Shown: piece after piece, positions 8,933 through 17,774 of the stretch
Numbering within the stretch: the first letter of the stretch is position 1
Layout of the letters: each line of letters starts with the position of its first letter
Source: an uncultured Subdoligranulum sp.
GTDB lineage: Bacteria > Bacillota > Clostridia > Oscillospirales > Ruminococcaceae
DNA length: 44,526 bases
Direction of reading: 5' to 3'
NCBI GenBank assembly: GCA_945830575.1
Contig: CALZZE010000022.1
Coordinates: 1 to 44,526 of the forward strand
Position numbers and translations under genes: made by a program
The notes under the pieces: model-generated
Told to the model about the DNA's origin: nothing
Seen by the model: the letters and a program-made list of their open reading frames with translations, nothing else
Databases searched by the model: none

Positions 8933-9358
8933 GGTTTTTGTCCTCCTAAATGTACAGAATATTGAAAGACACACGCCTTTCCTTTCCCTACTATTCTAAC
9001 AAATTATGAACAATAAATAAACAGTAAAAACTGTTCGATTTTGAAAATAACGTGCATTTTTTGCCTTGCTTTTAGGAAGCAAATTGACGGCATCGTCAGA
9101 ATTACTGATAATAGACAGTTGAAGTTGTGCAATCTGACAGATTCGAAAAAGCGGATTTTTGCCCGCTAAAAACCAAAAACGACAAACTTTCCAAAAACTT
9201 TCTCCAAAATTCAAAGAAAACCGGCAAATAGCACACAAAACCATGCCACATTGCAAAAAATGTGCATAATCGCAATCTGTTGACAAGATTTGCGCAAAAT
9301 CGGGTAGCTGAGAGGACGTTGAAACGCATATTTATTGCGAAAAAACACGAAAACGCAT
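8933..9358 (-). promoter_or_regulatory. AT-rich upstream region of the ABC transporter operon with a palindrome
   Basis: There is no convincing gene in this 425-bp gap. TAGAAT on the minus strand (8993-8998) is a possible -10 without a good -35. AACAGT (9020-9025) and ACTGTT (9030-9035) form a perfect 16-bp palindrome just upstream of it, suitable for a dimeric regulator. The rest is AT-rich leader sequence with no function I can assign. Confidence 0.4.
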
Positions 9359-9415
9359 AAAAACAGTGCGGTATGACCTGGAAGTGGGCGCAAAGCCCGC
9401 AAAGTCATACCGCAC
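9359..9415 (-). terminator. terminator of the rex-tdk-lipoprotein operon
   Basis: GTGCGGTATGAC (9366-9377) pairs perfectly with GTCATACCGCAC (9404-9415), enclosing a smaller GGGC/GCCC hairpin. On the minus strand the stem is followed by TGTTTTTATG. It starts 15 bases after the lipoprotein stop. Confidence 0.85.
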
Positions 9416-9429
9416 GGAAGGAAGGCCCA

Positions 9430-10674
9430 TCAGGCTCCGCCGATGGCCCGTTGGATATCGGTGAGAAGCCACTCCGCCGCCTCCGGGAGGGAGTATTCCC
9501 CGTAGTCGATGCCGCTGAGCAGCTGCTCGAAGGTGCCGCCGGTGCCGGTCAGATCAGGATGCAGCAGGCGGGGCTCCCAAGGAAAGTCCGCAAAACCGGC
9601 GGCAGTCTCATGGGCGGCCAGCAGGCGGGCACTGCCGGAAAAATCCCCGGCGGGCAGCACCGGCACACCGCAGGCGCCGCCCAGCAGCGCTGCGCCGTCC
9701 CCGTTGGTCAGCCACGCCAGCACCTGAGCGGCCTCGTCCGGGTGGGGGCTGACGGCGGGAATGCCCAGTGCCAGCAGCACTCTCGTGGAGCCGCCCAGAG
9801 CGGCCTCCCCGAATTGCAGGCAGGGGCCGGCCTGCCAGACGGATTCCTCATAGCAAACCAAATCGGTTTCAAGAACCCAGCGCCCCGCAGCGGTCAGGCT
9901 GTCCGGTTCCGCGGTTTCCAGCGCGGGGTAGTCCGCGATAACGTGGGCCTCCTCCAGCTGCCGCAGAAATGCCAGTCCCTCGGCCAGCTGCCCGGCGGTG
10001 CAGTTTACGGTTCCGTTTTCCGCAAAAGGCTGTCCGTACACGCTTTGCAGCCAGCAGATGACCAGCTCCATCCGCTCGACCGCGGTGAGGGACAGAGGAT
10101 AGACCTTCTCCCCGAAGCGCTCCCGGAACACCCGCCCGGCGGCCAGCAGGTCATCGGCGGTCTGCGGAATGTCCAGTCCGGCAGCCTGCCAGACCTCGGC
10201 GTCCCACAGCCAGACCCGCCCGCCAAGGGACAGCGGCACGGCGGTCAGCCTGCCGTCCACGGTGCAGGCGTCCAGCGCCTCCTGCGGATAGCGGTCCAGC
10301 CCCAGCAGTTCGCTGTACTGGTTCAGGTCCATCAGCCAATCGGCGTACAGAACCGCCCAGCTGCCGTCCAGCTGCACCACGTCCCCGGCGCTGCCGGAGG
10401 GGAGGGCGGCGGTGGTCCACTCCGCCCAGCCCCGCTCCTCGCCGTAATAGGGCGTCACCGTGAAGTCCGCCCCCTGCCCGGCAAAGCCGTCCAATGCCGA
10501 AAGCCAGGAGTTGATACGGGTCTCTTCCTGAAAGTAAAAGCTGACGCGCAGATTTACGGTCTCCTGCACGGGGGCGGTCTCCTGCTGTGCAGGCGTGCTG
10601 CCCGCCCCGCCGCAGCCGGCCAAAAGGCCGCCGCACAGCAATGCGGCGGCCAGCGCCGCAAAACGCGTTTTCAT
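9430..10674 (-). CDS. diverged sugar-binding-protein-like lipoprotein, coupled to tdk
   Basis: A 414-residue lipoprotein starting at ATG 10674 (KTRFAALAAALL, lipobox LAGC). It is a diverged paralog of the binding protein at 7601-8932: both share a segment YPQ(E/S)ALDACTV, then GR, then a YPL block and a CWLQS/FWLES block. Its start overlaps the tdk stop as ATGA, so it is translated with tdk and not with any permease. It may be an alternative receptor for the nearby permeases or a sensor; the ligand is unknown. It is shorter and lacks the aromatic-rich FEWDSSANKY segment of its paralog, suggesting altered binding. Confidence 0.85.
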   Translation of the reverse strand: MKTRFAALAAALLCGGLLAGCGGAGSTPAQQETAPVQETVNLRVSFYFQEETRINSWLSALDGFAGQGADFTVTPYYGEERGWAEWTTAALPSGSAGDVVQLDGSWAVLYADWLMDLNQYSELLGLDRYPQEALDACTVDGRLTAVPLSLGGRVWLWDAEVWQAAGLDIPQTADDLLAAGRVFRERFGEKVYPLSLTAVERMELVICWLQSVYGQPFAENGTVNCTAGQLAEGLAFLRQLEEAHVIADYPALETAEPDSLTAAGRWVLETDLVCYEESVWQAGPCLQFGEAALGGSTRVLLALGIPAVSPHPDEAAQVLAWLTNGDGAALLGGACGVPVLPAGDFSGSARLLAAHETAAGFADFPWEPRLLHPDLTGTGGTFEQLLSGIDYGEYSLPEAAEWLLTDIQRAIGGA

Positions 10675-11285
10675 GGCTTCACCTTGGGGTGCCGTGCCAG
10701 AAAGGCCCGGTACTCCCGGTACCAGCACTGGGGGCACAGGCTCTGGTACTCCACATCGTCCACCGTGTCGATGGCGACCTGTGCACCCTCAAACACATAT
10801 TCGCCGTTCACCTTGCGGCCGTTGCAGGTGGCCTTGCGCCCGCACTCGCAGATGGTCTTCATCTCCTCGATGGTGTGGGCCAGCTCCAAGAGGCGGGTGG
10901 AGCCGGGGAATCCCCGCGTCATAAAATCCGCCCGCAGGCCGTAGCAGATCACAGGGATGCCCAGATCCACCGTCACAAGAAACAGCTGATCCACCTGTTC
11001 GGGGGTGAAAAACTGGCTCTCGTCGCACAGCACACAGGCGGGCGCACCGTGCTCCGCCATGTCCCGGCGCACAATGTCCAGCACGTCCATGTCGGGGGCG
11101 ACCAGCACATCCACCGGGCGGCGCACCCCCAGACGGGACACCACCTCGCCCTGCCCTTTGGTGTCAATGGAGGGCTTGAGCAGCAGCACCCGCATCCCCC
11201 GTTCCTTATAATTAAAGGCCACCTGCAGCAGCGCCGTGGTCTTGCCGCTGTTCATTGCGCCGTAACGGAAATACAGCTTTGCCAT
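10671..11285 (-). CDS. tdk: thymidine kinase (type II)
   Basis: A 204-residue enzyme that phosphorylates thymidine for the dTTP salvage pathway in the cytoplasm. The P-loop GAMNSGKT is at residues 9-16, the Walker B-like CDESQF near 88, and the structural zinc site is given by CECGRKATC and CPQCW. Length matches the usual 190-205. AAGGAG precedes the ATG at 11285, six bases after the rex stop. The stop overlaps the next start as ATGA. Confidence 0.96.
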   Translation of the reverse strand: MAKLYFRYGAMNSGKTTALLQVAFNYKERGMRVLLLKPSIDTKGQGEVVSRLGVRRPVDVLVAPDMDVLDIVRRDMAEHGAPACVLCDESQFFTPEQVDQLFLVTVDLGIPVICYGLRADFMTRGFPGSTRLLELAHTIEEMKTICECGRKATCNGRKVNGEYVFEGAQVAIDTVDDVEYQSLCPQCWYREYRAFLARHPKVKP

Positions 11286-11291
11286 GATCGT

Positions 11292-11930
11292 TTACTCCTT
11301 GTTCCGCAGACGGTAGCCCAGACTCATCAGGCTGTCTCCCAAATGTACGTTTTCCACCGTCAGGCCGGGATATTCCACCGACAGGTCGTAATGGCTGAAA
11401 TTCCACACGCCGGTGAACCCGTACTTGACCAGATCTCCCGCCAGATCAATGGCGCTCTGGCGGGGCACGCACAGCACGGCCACCTGCGGCTGATGCTCGG
11501 CGCAGAACGCCGCCAGATCCTCCAGCGGCTGGATGGGCACACCGCCCATCTCACGGCCCATCAGAGCCGGGTCGATGTCGAACACGCCGATGAGCCGGTA
11601 GCCGTTGGCGTCCCGGCAGATGAAGCTGGACACCGCACTGCCCAGACGCCCCGCGCCGATGAGCACGGTGGGGAGCAGCTCACCGTCGCCGAAAAGCAGC
11701 TTGCCGATCTCGGTGCGCAGCACCTCCACTTTGTAGCCGATGCCCTGCTGACCGAACCCGCCGAAACAGTTGAAGTCCTGCCGCACCTGACTGGCGGTGG
11801 TACCCATCATGTGGGCCAGCTCACTGGAGGAGACTTTGTCCCGCCCTTCCGCAGACAGATTTGCCAGGTACCGGTAATACTTGGGCAGTCGTTTGATGAC
11901 TGGCAGCGACGCTTTTCCCTGGACAGACAT
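11292..11930 (-). CDS. rex: redox-sensing transcriptional repressor Rex
   Basis: A 212-residue NADH/NAD+ sensor that represses fermentation genes in many Gram-positive anaerobes. The winged helix is at residues 1-80 (LPKYYRYLANL, then SSSELAHMMGTTASQVRQDFN) and the Rossmann motif GAGRLGSAV near 92. ATG 11930 is chosen because MSVQGKASLPVIKRLPKYYRYL matches the family N-terminus; an upstream in-frame ATG at 11993 would lengthen it by 21 unusual residues. First gene of the rex-tdk-lipoprotein operon. No clear Rex operator was found in its own promoter. Confidence 0.95.
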   Translation of the reverse strand: MSVQGKASLPVIKRLPKYYRYLANLSAEGRDKVSSSELAHMMGTTASQVRQDFNCFGGFGQQGIGYKVEVLRTEIGKLLFGDGELLPTVLIGAGRLGSAVSSFICRDANGYRLIGVFDIDPALMGREMGGVPIQPLEDLAAFCAEHQPQVAVLCVPRQSAIDLAGDLVKYGFTGVWNFSHYDLSVEYPGLTVENVHLGDSLMSLGYRLRNKE

Positions 11931-12002
11931 AGGAAAATCACACCTTCCCCTTGCAACGGCGGAAACCCCGTCGTCTTGATATTTTCTTAACATCTTGTCT
12001 CT

Positions 12003-12031
12003 ATTATAGTTTCCTGCACACAGTTTGTCAA
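12003..12031 (-). promoter_or_regulatory. consensus sigma-A promoter of the rex operon
   Basis: On the minus strand TTGACA (12026-12031) and TATAAT (12003-12008) are separated by exactly 17 bp, a perfect vegetative promoter. The start site would be near 11996, about 65 bases ahead of the rex ATG. Confidence 0.9.
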
Positions 12032-12127
12032 TTTTTTATCCAAGTTTCGGTCAAAATGCCGAATATTTGACTTTCTTCACGGGCAAACTGACGAAAAACA
12101 ACTGGATAGGCGGGGGAGGAACCGGCA

Positions 12128-12817
12128 ATGGCAGAGTCAAAGCGTAAAAAAGAGGATGTGGAAGAAAAGCGCTTCCGGCAGGAGAGCATCACCGAACGGG
12201 GCAGCGTGCCCGCCACCACAGGGCGGCATGCCATCCACTGCCTCACCGTCATCGGCACCATCGAGGGGCACACCCTTTCGCCGGACAACCAAAAGACCAC
12301 CAAATACGAGCATGTCATTCCGCAGCTGGTGGACATCGAGGAAGACCCGGAAATCGAAGGTCTGCTGGTCATTCTCAATACGGTGGGCGGCGATGTGGAG
12401 GCCGGGCTGGCGCTGGCGGAGCTGATCGCGGGGGTGAGCAAGCCCACCGCCACGCTGGTGCTGGGCGGGGGACACTCCATCGGCATCCCGCTGGCGGTGT
12501 CCGCCCGGCGGAGCTTTATCGTCCCCACCGCCACCATGACGGTGCATCCGGTGCGGCACTCCGGCATGGTGCTGGGGGTGCCCCAGACGCTGCGGTACTT
12601 TGAACAGATGCAGGAGCGCATCGTGAATTTTGTGGCGGGTCATTCCCGCATCACGCCCCGGCGGTTCACCCAGCTGATGCACAACACCGGCGAGCTGGTG
12701 ATGGACATGGGCACGGTTCTGGACGGCAAACAGGCCGTGGAGGAGGGGCTGATCGACACGCTGGGCGGTCTGGGGGACGCGCTGAGCTATCTGTACGGAG
12801 AAATTGAAGGGAAATAA
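12128..12817 (+). CDS. tepA: ClpP-family serine protease, TepA-like
   Basis: A 229-residue member of the ClpP/crotonase fold, close to Bacillus TepA/YmfB. The nucleophile motif GGHSIG puts Ser near residue 117 and the His is in VHPVRH near 140. The first 35 residues are charged and low complexity. GGGGGAGG lies before ATG 12128. In Bacillus tepA is directly upstream of spoIIIE; the same order here supports the call. Its substrate is not established. A strong terminator follows, so ftsK has its own promoter. Confidence 0.88.
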   Translation: MAESKRKKEDVEEKRFRQESITERGSVPATTGRHAIHCLTVIGTIEGHTLSPDNQKTTKYEHVIPQLVDIEEDPEIEGLLVILNTVGGDVEAGLALAELIAGVSKPTATLVLGGGHSIGIPLAVSARRSFIVPTATMTVHPVRHSGMVLGVPQTLRYFEQMQERIVNFVAGHSRITPRRFTQLMHNTGELVMDMGTVLDGKQAVEEGLIDTLGGLGDALSYLYGEIEGK

Positions 12818-12836
12818 TTTTAGGAAGTCTTTCACA

Positions 12837-12866
12837 GGGGAGTGCGCCGCACTCTCCTGATTTTTT
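12837..12866 (+). terminator. terminator after tepA
   Basis: GGGGAGTGCG (12837-12846) pairs with CGCACTCTCC (12848-12857), followed by TGATTTTTT. It lies 20 bases after the tepA stop. Confidence 0.85.
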
Positions 12867-12974
12867 GGAGAAAAACAACGAAAAAATGGGAAATAACAAA
12901 CTGTAATATCGCATCAAACTGTATAATATACAAAACGTAAATATTACAAAACGGATTATATCTGCAAAAACCAT

Positions 12975-13003
12975 TTTACAAGCCTGCCATTTCGTGATAC
13001 AAT
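12975..13003 (+). promoter_or_regulatory. promoter of ftsK
   Basis: TTTACA (12975-12980), 17 bp, TACAAT (12998-13003) with a TG just ahead of the -10. GATACAATAGG is repeated about 19 bases downstream (near 13014), which could be a second start or a binding site. Another TATAAT at 12922-12927 has no good -35. Confidence 0.65.
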
Positions 13004-13086
13004 AGGAAACTACGATACAATAGGGTCACCAGCCCCTTTCGTGATAGAGTGTACTTTCAAATGTGGTAAGGGAGAGAATTGGATTC

Positions 13087-16000
13087 ATGGCACAAACTCG
13101 TTCCGGCGGCTCCGGCAAAAGCAGGAGCACCAAAAACACCGGCAAAAAAAATACCGCCGCATCCCGGAGCAGAGCGTCCTCCTCGGGGCGCTCCGGCTCC
13201 TCCGGGAGCAAAAAACAGATGTCCGGCCGGGCAAGACGGCGGGCACAAAGCAACAATCTGGTAGCCAGCGTGGTGCTGACCGCCCTTGGCCTGCTCTGCG
13301 TGGCGCTGGTGCTGGTGCCCGGCGCGGCCTTCTGGCACACGCTGCGGGGATGGATGTTCGGTGTGTTCGGCATCATCACCTATCTCCTTGGGCCGTTCCT
13401 GCTGTATCTGGCCTATCTGCTGGCTGCCGGCTATAAAGTGGAATTGTTCGCCGCCAAGACAGTGCTGCTGGCGACCCTCATTGCCAGTGTGCCGGTGGTG
13501 TTCTCCAAGGTCACGCTGGGGGAGGGCAGCACCGTCTGGGATGTGGTGAAAATGCTGTTCAACCGCGGCCAGCAGAATTTCTGGGAGGGCGGCGTCCTCG
13601 GTGCGCCGGTGGGCGCCGCGCTGCTGGCGCTGTGCGGCCGTCCCGGGGCCAACATCATCATGCTGCTGATCCTTGCCGCCGGTCTGATGGTCTTTTTTGC
13701 CCTCACTCCGGCGGATGTGGTGCAGTTTGCCTCCTATTACTGGCAGCAGGCAAAGGACGCCCGCGAAGCCCGTCTGGAGGAGGAGCGCGCCTACGATACC
13801 CAGCTGTTTCAGGCGGGGCCGGATGAGGAGCCCCTGGAAAATCTCACCGGCGCGCTGCCTGTCCAGCAGCACCCGGTCTACGATGTGGAAAAGGAGATTC
13901 CCCGCCCCGCTCCGGCGGCGGCTCCCGCCGCGCCGGTACCGCCCCGCCGCAGCTCCGGCTTTGCCTATGATGTGGACCTTGGCCCCACGGCAGGGGATAA
14001 GTCCCTGCAGGAGGCCGTGCAGAACGACCCCCTGCAGCCGGTGGTCATCGGCCCCGGCGGCACCTTCGGGCTGGACCCGCTGAAAAACCTGGCCGCCCCC
14101 GCGGAACAGGCCTACGCCGCTCCATCGAAAGAGGAATTTGAACAGCACATCGAGTCGGTGGACCCGGTGGCCGAGGATGCCGACGAACTGGACGCGCTCA
14201 TTGGCCGCGCCATGTACGATTATCCCCGGCAGGAGGTTTCCTCCGAGGTGCAGCTGGCGCTGCCGGAGGAGGACGGCTTTGACACGCCGCTGACCCCCGT
14301 CCCGCCGGAGGAACCCACCCTGACGGATTTTGACACCCGCATTCCCGGGGACACGGTGGCCATTCCCCGGCAGGCAGTGCAGGCCGCTGCGCCTATTCCC
14401 ACCATCGGCGGCAGCTTTGACGAGGAGGACTTTGACCCCGCCGCGGCCGCATGGAACGCCGGTGTGCCCATGGCCTCGGTGCTGTCCGGCATGGCGGCTC
14501 CCGCCGCTCCGGCCCGGACGCCCGCCCCCGCGCCCCGGCGCCGGGAGGATCCCTTTGCCCCGCCGCCCCGCGGCGGGGAGGCCGCCCGCCTGCAGGTGAG
14601 CGACCAGGTGGGCAACTCCGCCGCGCCGCCCGTTTCCAGCCCGCCCAGCGCCGCCAAAATGAGCGCCGAGGCCGCCGCGCTGGCCGCGGCCCTCAAAGCG
14701 CCGCCCAAGCCCTACTGCTATCCTTCTCTGAACCTGTTCAACGCCTCCCGCCCGGAGGACGAGGCCGGGGCCGTGAAGGAGATGAAGAAAAACGCTGACA
14801 TTCTGGTGAACACGCTGGACAGTTTTGGCGTCAAGACCAAAATTCTGGACATCTGCCGCGGCCCCTCGGTGACCCGGTATGAGCTGCAGCCGCAGGCGGG
14901 CATCAAGGTCAGCCGCATCACCTCGCTGGCGGATGACATCGCCCTCAACCTTGCCACCGCCGGTGTTCGCATCGAGGCGCCCATCCCCGGCAAGCCCGCG
15001 GTGGGCATCGAGGTGCCCAATAAAATACGTTCCACCGTCAGTATCCGCAATGTGTTCGAGTCCCAGAACTACATCAACATGCGTTCGCCCCTCACCATGG
15101 CTCTCGGCAAGGACATTGCCGGTGCGGCGCAGGTGGCGGACCTGTGCAAGATGCCCCACCTGCTCATCGCCGGCTCCACCGGCAGCGGCAAGTCGGTGTG
15201 CGTCAACTCCATCATCATCAGCTTCCTGTTCCGTTCCAGCCCCGAGGATGTGAAGCTCATCCTCATCGACCCCAAGGTGGTGGAGCTGGCGGAATACAAC
15301 GGCATCCCGCACCTGCTCATGCCGGTGGTCACCGAACCCCGCAAGGCCGCGGGTGCGCTGGGAGCCTCGGTGGCGGAGATGGAGCGCCGCTACAAGCTGT
15401 TTGCGGAGAACAACGTCCGCGAGATCAAGGCCTACAACAAGCTGGCCGCCCAGAACCCGGCGCTGGAGCACATGCCCTACATCGCCATCGTTATTGATGA
15501 GCTGGCCGACCTGATGATGGTGGCCGGCAAGGAGGTGGAGGACTACATCTGCCGCATTGCGCAGAAGGCCCGTGCCGCAGGCATCCACCTCATTGTCGCC
15601 ACCCAGCGTCCCAGCGTGGATGTTATCACCGGCCTGATCAAGGCCAATATTCCCAGCCGCATCGCCTTTGCGGTGTCCAGCCAGATCGACTCCCGCACCA
15701 TTCTGGACACAGCGGGCGCCGAAAAGCTGCTGGGCTACGGCGATATGCTGTTCCTGCCGGTGGGGGCCGCCAAGCCCACCCGTGTGCAGGGCACCTTTGT
15801 CACCGATGAGGAGATCGGCGCGGTGCTGGACTTCATCAAATCCACCTCGGACGCCCAGTATGATGAGGAGATGATCGCTGAGATGGAGCGCCGTGCCGTG
15901 GCCGAAAAGGGCAGCAAGAAGGGCGGCGATGAGGAGGAGTCCGGCGGAACGCTGGATCCCATGTTTGAACAGGCTGTTGAATGTGTTATCGAGGCGGGAC

Positions 16001-16185
16001 AGGCGTCCACCAGTCTGCTGCAGCGCCGCTGCAAGCTGGGTTATGCCCGTGCCGCCCGTATCATGGACCAGATGGAACAGGAAAAGATCATCGGACCCTA
16101 CGAGGGCGCTAAGCCCCGCAGCGTGCTGCTGACGCTGTCCCAGTGGCAGGAGCGCAAGCTGAGTGCAAACCATGAAGAAAACTGA
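13087..16185 (+). CDS. ftsK: DNA translocase FtsK/SpoIIIE
   Basis: A 1032-residue membrane-anchored DNA pump that moves chromosome arms through the division or sporulation septum. A Lys/Arg/Ser-rich cytoplasmic tail is followed by about four membrane segments (residues 55-220), a long Pro/Ala-rich linker to about 540, then the motor with Walker A GSTGSGKS near 696 and Walker B IVIDELAD near 800. The C-terminal gamma winged helix (TSLLQRRCKLGYARAARIMD) reads chromosome orientation sequences. ATG 13087 is preferred over GTG 13063 because GGGAG lies about ten bases ahead. The linker is much richer in Pro/Ala than in Bacillus SpoIIIE. Confidence 0.95.
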   Translation: MAQTRSGGSGKSRSTKNTGKKNTAASRSRASSSGRSGSSGSKKQMSGRARRRAQSNNLVASVVLTALGLLCVALVLVPGAAFWHTLRGWMFGVFGIITYLLGPFLLYLAYLLAAGYKVELFAAKTVLLATLIASVPVVFSKVTLGEGSTVWDVVKMLFNRGQQNFWEGGVLGAPVGAALLALCGRPGANIIMLLILAAGLMVFFALTPADVVQFASYYWQQAKDAREARLEEERAYDTQLFQAGPDEEPLENLTGALPVQQHPVYDVEKEIPRPAPAAAPAAPVPPRRSSGFAYDVDLGPTAGDKSLQEAVQNDPLQPVVIGPGGTFGLDPLKNLAAPAEQAYAAPSKEEFEQHIESVDPVAEDADELDALIGRAMYDYPRQEVSSEVQLALPEEDGFDTPLTPVPPEEPTLTDFDTRIPGDTVAIPRQAVQAAAPIPTIGGSFDEEDFDPAAAAWNAGVPMASVLSGMAAPAAPARTPAPAPRRREDPFAPPPRGGEAARLQVSDQVGNSAAPPVSSPPSAAKMSAEAAALAAALKAPPKPYCYPSLNLFNASRPEDEAGAVKEMKKNADILVNTLDSFGVKTKILDICRGPSVTRYELQPQAGIKVSRITSLADDIALNLATAGVRIEAPIPGKPAVGIEVPNKIRSTVSIRNVFESQNYINMRSPLTMALGKDIAGAAQVADLCKMPHLLIAGSTGSGKSVCVNSIIISFLFRSSPEDVKLILIDPKVVELAEYNGIPHLLMPVVTEPRKAAGALGASVAEMERRYKLFAENNVREIKAYNKLAAQNPALEHMPYIAIVIDELADLMMVAGKEVEDYICRIAQKARAAGIHLIVATQRPSVDVITGLIKANIPSRIAFAVSSQIDSRTILDTAGAEKLLGYGDMLFLPVGAAKPTRVQGTFVTDEEIGAVLDFIKSTSDAQYDEEMIAEMERRAVAEKGSKKGGDEEESGGTLDPMFEQAVECVIEAGQASTSLLQRRCKLGYARAARIMDQMEQEKIIGPYEGAKPRSVLLTLSQWQERKLSANHEEN

Positions 16186-17134
16186 GCATAAATTCCGTCC
16201 GTGGATGGCCGCCGCGGTGCTGCTGGCTCTGCTGGCGGGGCTGGGCTGGTTCACCCAGACGGGAACGCTGTGGACGTGGGATGACCTGCACCGGCTGCTT
16301 GACCTGCCCATGGAGACCGCCGCCCTTCCCGCAGGGGAGGAGCCCTCCGCCGCCGTGACCTTTCTGGATGTGGGGCAGGGGGATGCGGTGCTGCTGCAAA
16401 GCGGCGGGCAGAGCTGTCTGGTGGATACCGGGCACGTGACCGCCGCGCAGGATCTGCTGCGGGAGATGCATCAACAGGACGTACAGGCGCTGGATTATCT
16501 GGTGCTGACCCACCCGGATGCCGACCATATCGGCGGCGCGCTGTCGGTGCTGCGGCAGTTTCCTGTGGGAGAGATTCTGGTTTCCTCCGCCGACATCGAC
16601 CCGGAGGCCTCCGGCTGGCAGGACGATATCCTGTGGGAGGCGCAAAGTCAGGGCATTCCCGTCACCGCCGTACAGGCGGGGGAGACCTTCCCGCTGGGGG
16701 AGGGCACCATCACCATTCTGCTGGCAGATTATCCGTCTGGCGGCGGCACCAACGACCGCTCGGTCTGTCTGCGGTTTGCAGCCGGGTCGTTCAGCTTTCT
16801 GGATACCGGCGATGCGGAACAGAAGGCGGAGGCCGAGCTGGTGCGGCTGTACGGGGAGCAGCTGCGCTCCACCGTGATGAAGGCGGGCCACCATGGCTCC
16901 AGCACCTCCAACAGCCGGGCGCTGCTGCAAGCGGTACAGCCGCAGGCGGTGGGCATCAGCTGCGGGGCCGGCAACGATTACGGCCATCCGCACCGGGAAA
17001 CGCTGGAAACTCTGGAGGCTGTCGGCGCGCAGGTGTTCCGCACCGACCAGCTGGGAACCTTTACCATCACGTGGGACGCTGAGGGGCTGCACCTGCCCGA
17101 TGAGGAGGCATATGATGAACCTGCCGCTGCCTGA
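16163..17134 (+). CDS. ComEC/Rec2-related metallo-beta-lactamase-fold hydrolase
   Basis: A 323-residue protein with one N-terminal membrane segment (residues 15-30) and a metallo-beta-lactamase domain: FLDVGQGDAVLL, then the metal motif THPDADHIGG near residue 115 and KAGHHGSSTSNS near 240. This equals the soluble C-terminal domain of the DNA-uptake protein ComEC. Stand-alone versions are common in Firmicutes and are likely extracellular nucleases or phosphodiesterases; no ComEC channel is present here. GTG 16163 has AGGAG ten bases upstream and overlaps the ftsK end; ATG 16172 is an alternative. Confidence 0.85.
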   Translation: MQTMKKTEHKFRPWMAAAVLLALLAGLGWFTQTGTLWTWDDLHRLLDLPMETAALPAGEEPSAAVTFLDVGQGDAVLLQSGGQSCLVDTGHVTAAQDLLREMHQQDVQALDYLVLTHPDADHIGGALSVLRQFPVGEILVSSADIDPEASGWQDDILWEAQSQGIPVTAVQAGETFPLGEGTITILLADYPSGGGTNDRSVCLRFAAGSFSFLDTGDAEQKAEAELVRLYGEQLRSTVMKAGHHGSSTSNSRALLQAVQPQAVGISCGAGNDYGHPHRETLETLEAVGAQVFRTDQLGTFTITWDAEGLHLPDEEAYDEPAAA

Positions 17135-17774
17135 TACGATTTCCCATGAGGAAACGCTGCGCTATCTGGGGGCCTCCGGCTGGCAGCCGGACGGAGCCAC
17201 CCGGGCGCTGCTGCAAAAGGCCGAGGAGCTGCTGCGCGCCAGCGCCCAGCCCCGAGCCGTCTGGCGGGAACTGCCCTTGGAGGCGCTGCCGCTGGCAGAG
17301 TCCGGGCAGGATCTGGCCCGCCATTTGCAGGGCTGCGATGCCATGCTGCTGCTGGCGGCCACGCTGGGCAGCGGTGTGGACAGCCTGCTGCGTCGGCTGG
17401 AACTGTCTGACATTGCGCTGGCCACGGCGGCGGACGCCATGGCCGCCGTGCTGCTGGAAACCGTCTGCGACACGTTGGAATCTCAATTGCGGGCGGACTA
17501 CCGTCAAAAAGACCGCTGGCTCACCAGCCGCTACGCTCCCGGCTACGGGGACTGCCCGTTGACGCTCAACGAGGATTTGTGCCTGATGCTGGACACGGTG
17601 CGGGGCTGCGGGTTGGCGGTAACGCCCCAGCATCTTCTGACGCCCCGCAAAAGCACCACCGCCATTCTGGGGCTGGCGGATCACCCTGTCACCGGGGCGC
17701 GAGCGGGCTGCGCCCACTGTCTGTTAAAGGAAACCTGCATTTATCGAAAAAGGGGAATGACCTGTGCGGATTGA
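17115..17774 (+). CDS. B12-dependent methionine synthase reactivation-domain protein
   Basis: A 219-residue stand-alone version of the MetH activation domain, which binds S-adenosylmethionine and re-methylates oxidised cobalamin. Family features are SRYAPGYGDCPL near residue 135, LLTPRKSTTAILGL near 175 and the C-terminal CAHC...C cysteines. It replaces the domain missing from the MetH encoded next. GGAGG is six bases before ATG 17115; ATG 17112 directly precedes it. The end overlaps the metH start by 11 bases, so the two are coupled. Confidence 0.9.
   Translation: MNLPLPDTISHEETLRYLGASGWQPDGATRALLQKAEELLRASAQPRAVWRELPLEALPLAESGQDLARHLQGCDAMLLLAATLGSGVDSLLRRLELSDIALATAADAMAAVLLETVCDTLESQLRADYRQKDRWLTSRYAPGYGDCPLTLNEDLCLMLDTVRGCGLAVTPQHLLTPRKSTTAILGLADHPVTGARAGCAHCLLKETCIYRKRGMTCAD

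Noticed and set aside
11931-12127. A Rex operator (TTGTGAA-type palindrome) for autoregulation of rex
   Set aside because: No good match was found around the -35/-10 pair, so autoregulation cannot be claimed from this sequence.
13057-16311. A very long open frame (over 1000 codons) on the minus strand opposite ftsK
   Set aside because: It mirrors the GC-rich codon pattern of ftsK, is His/Gly/Arg-rich with no domain, and has no ribosome site. FtsK on the plus strand explains the region fully.
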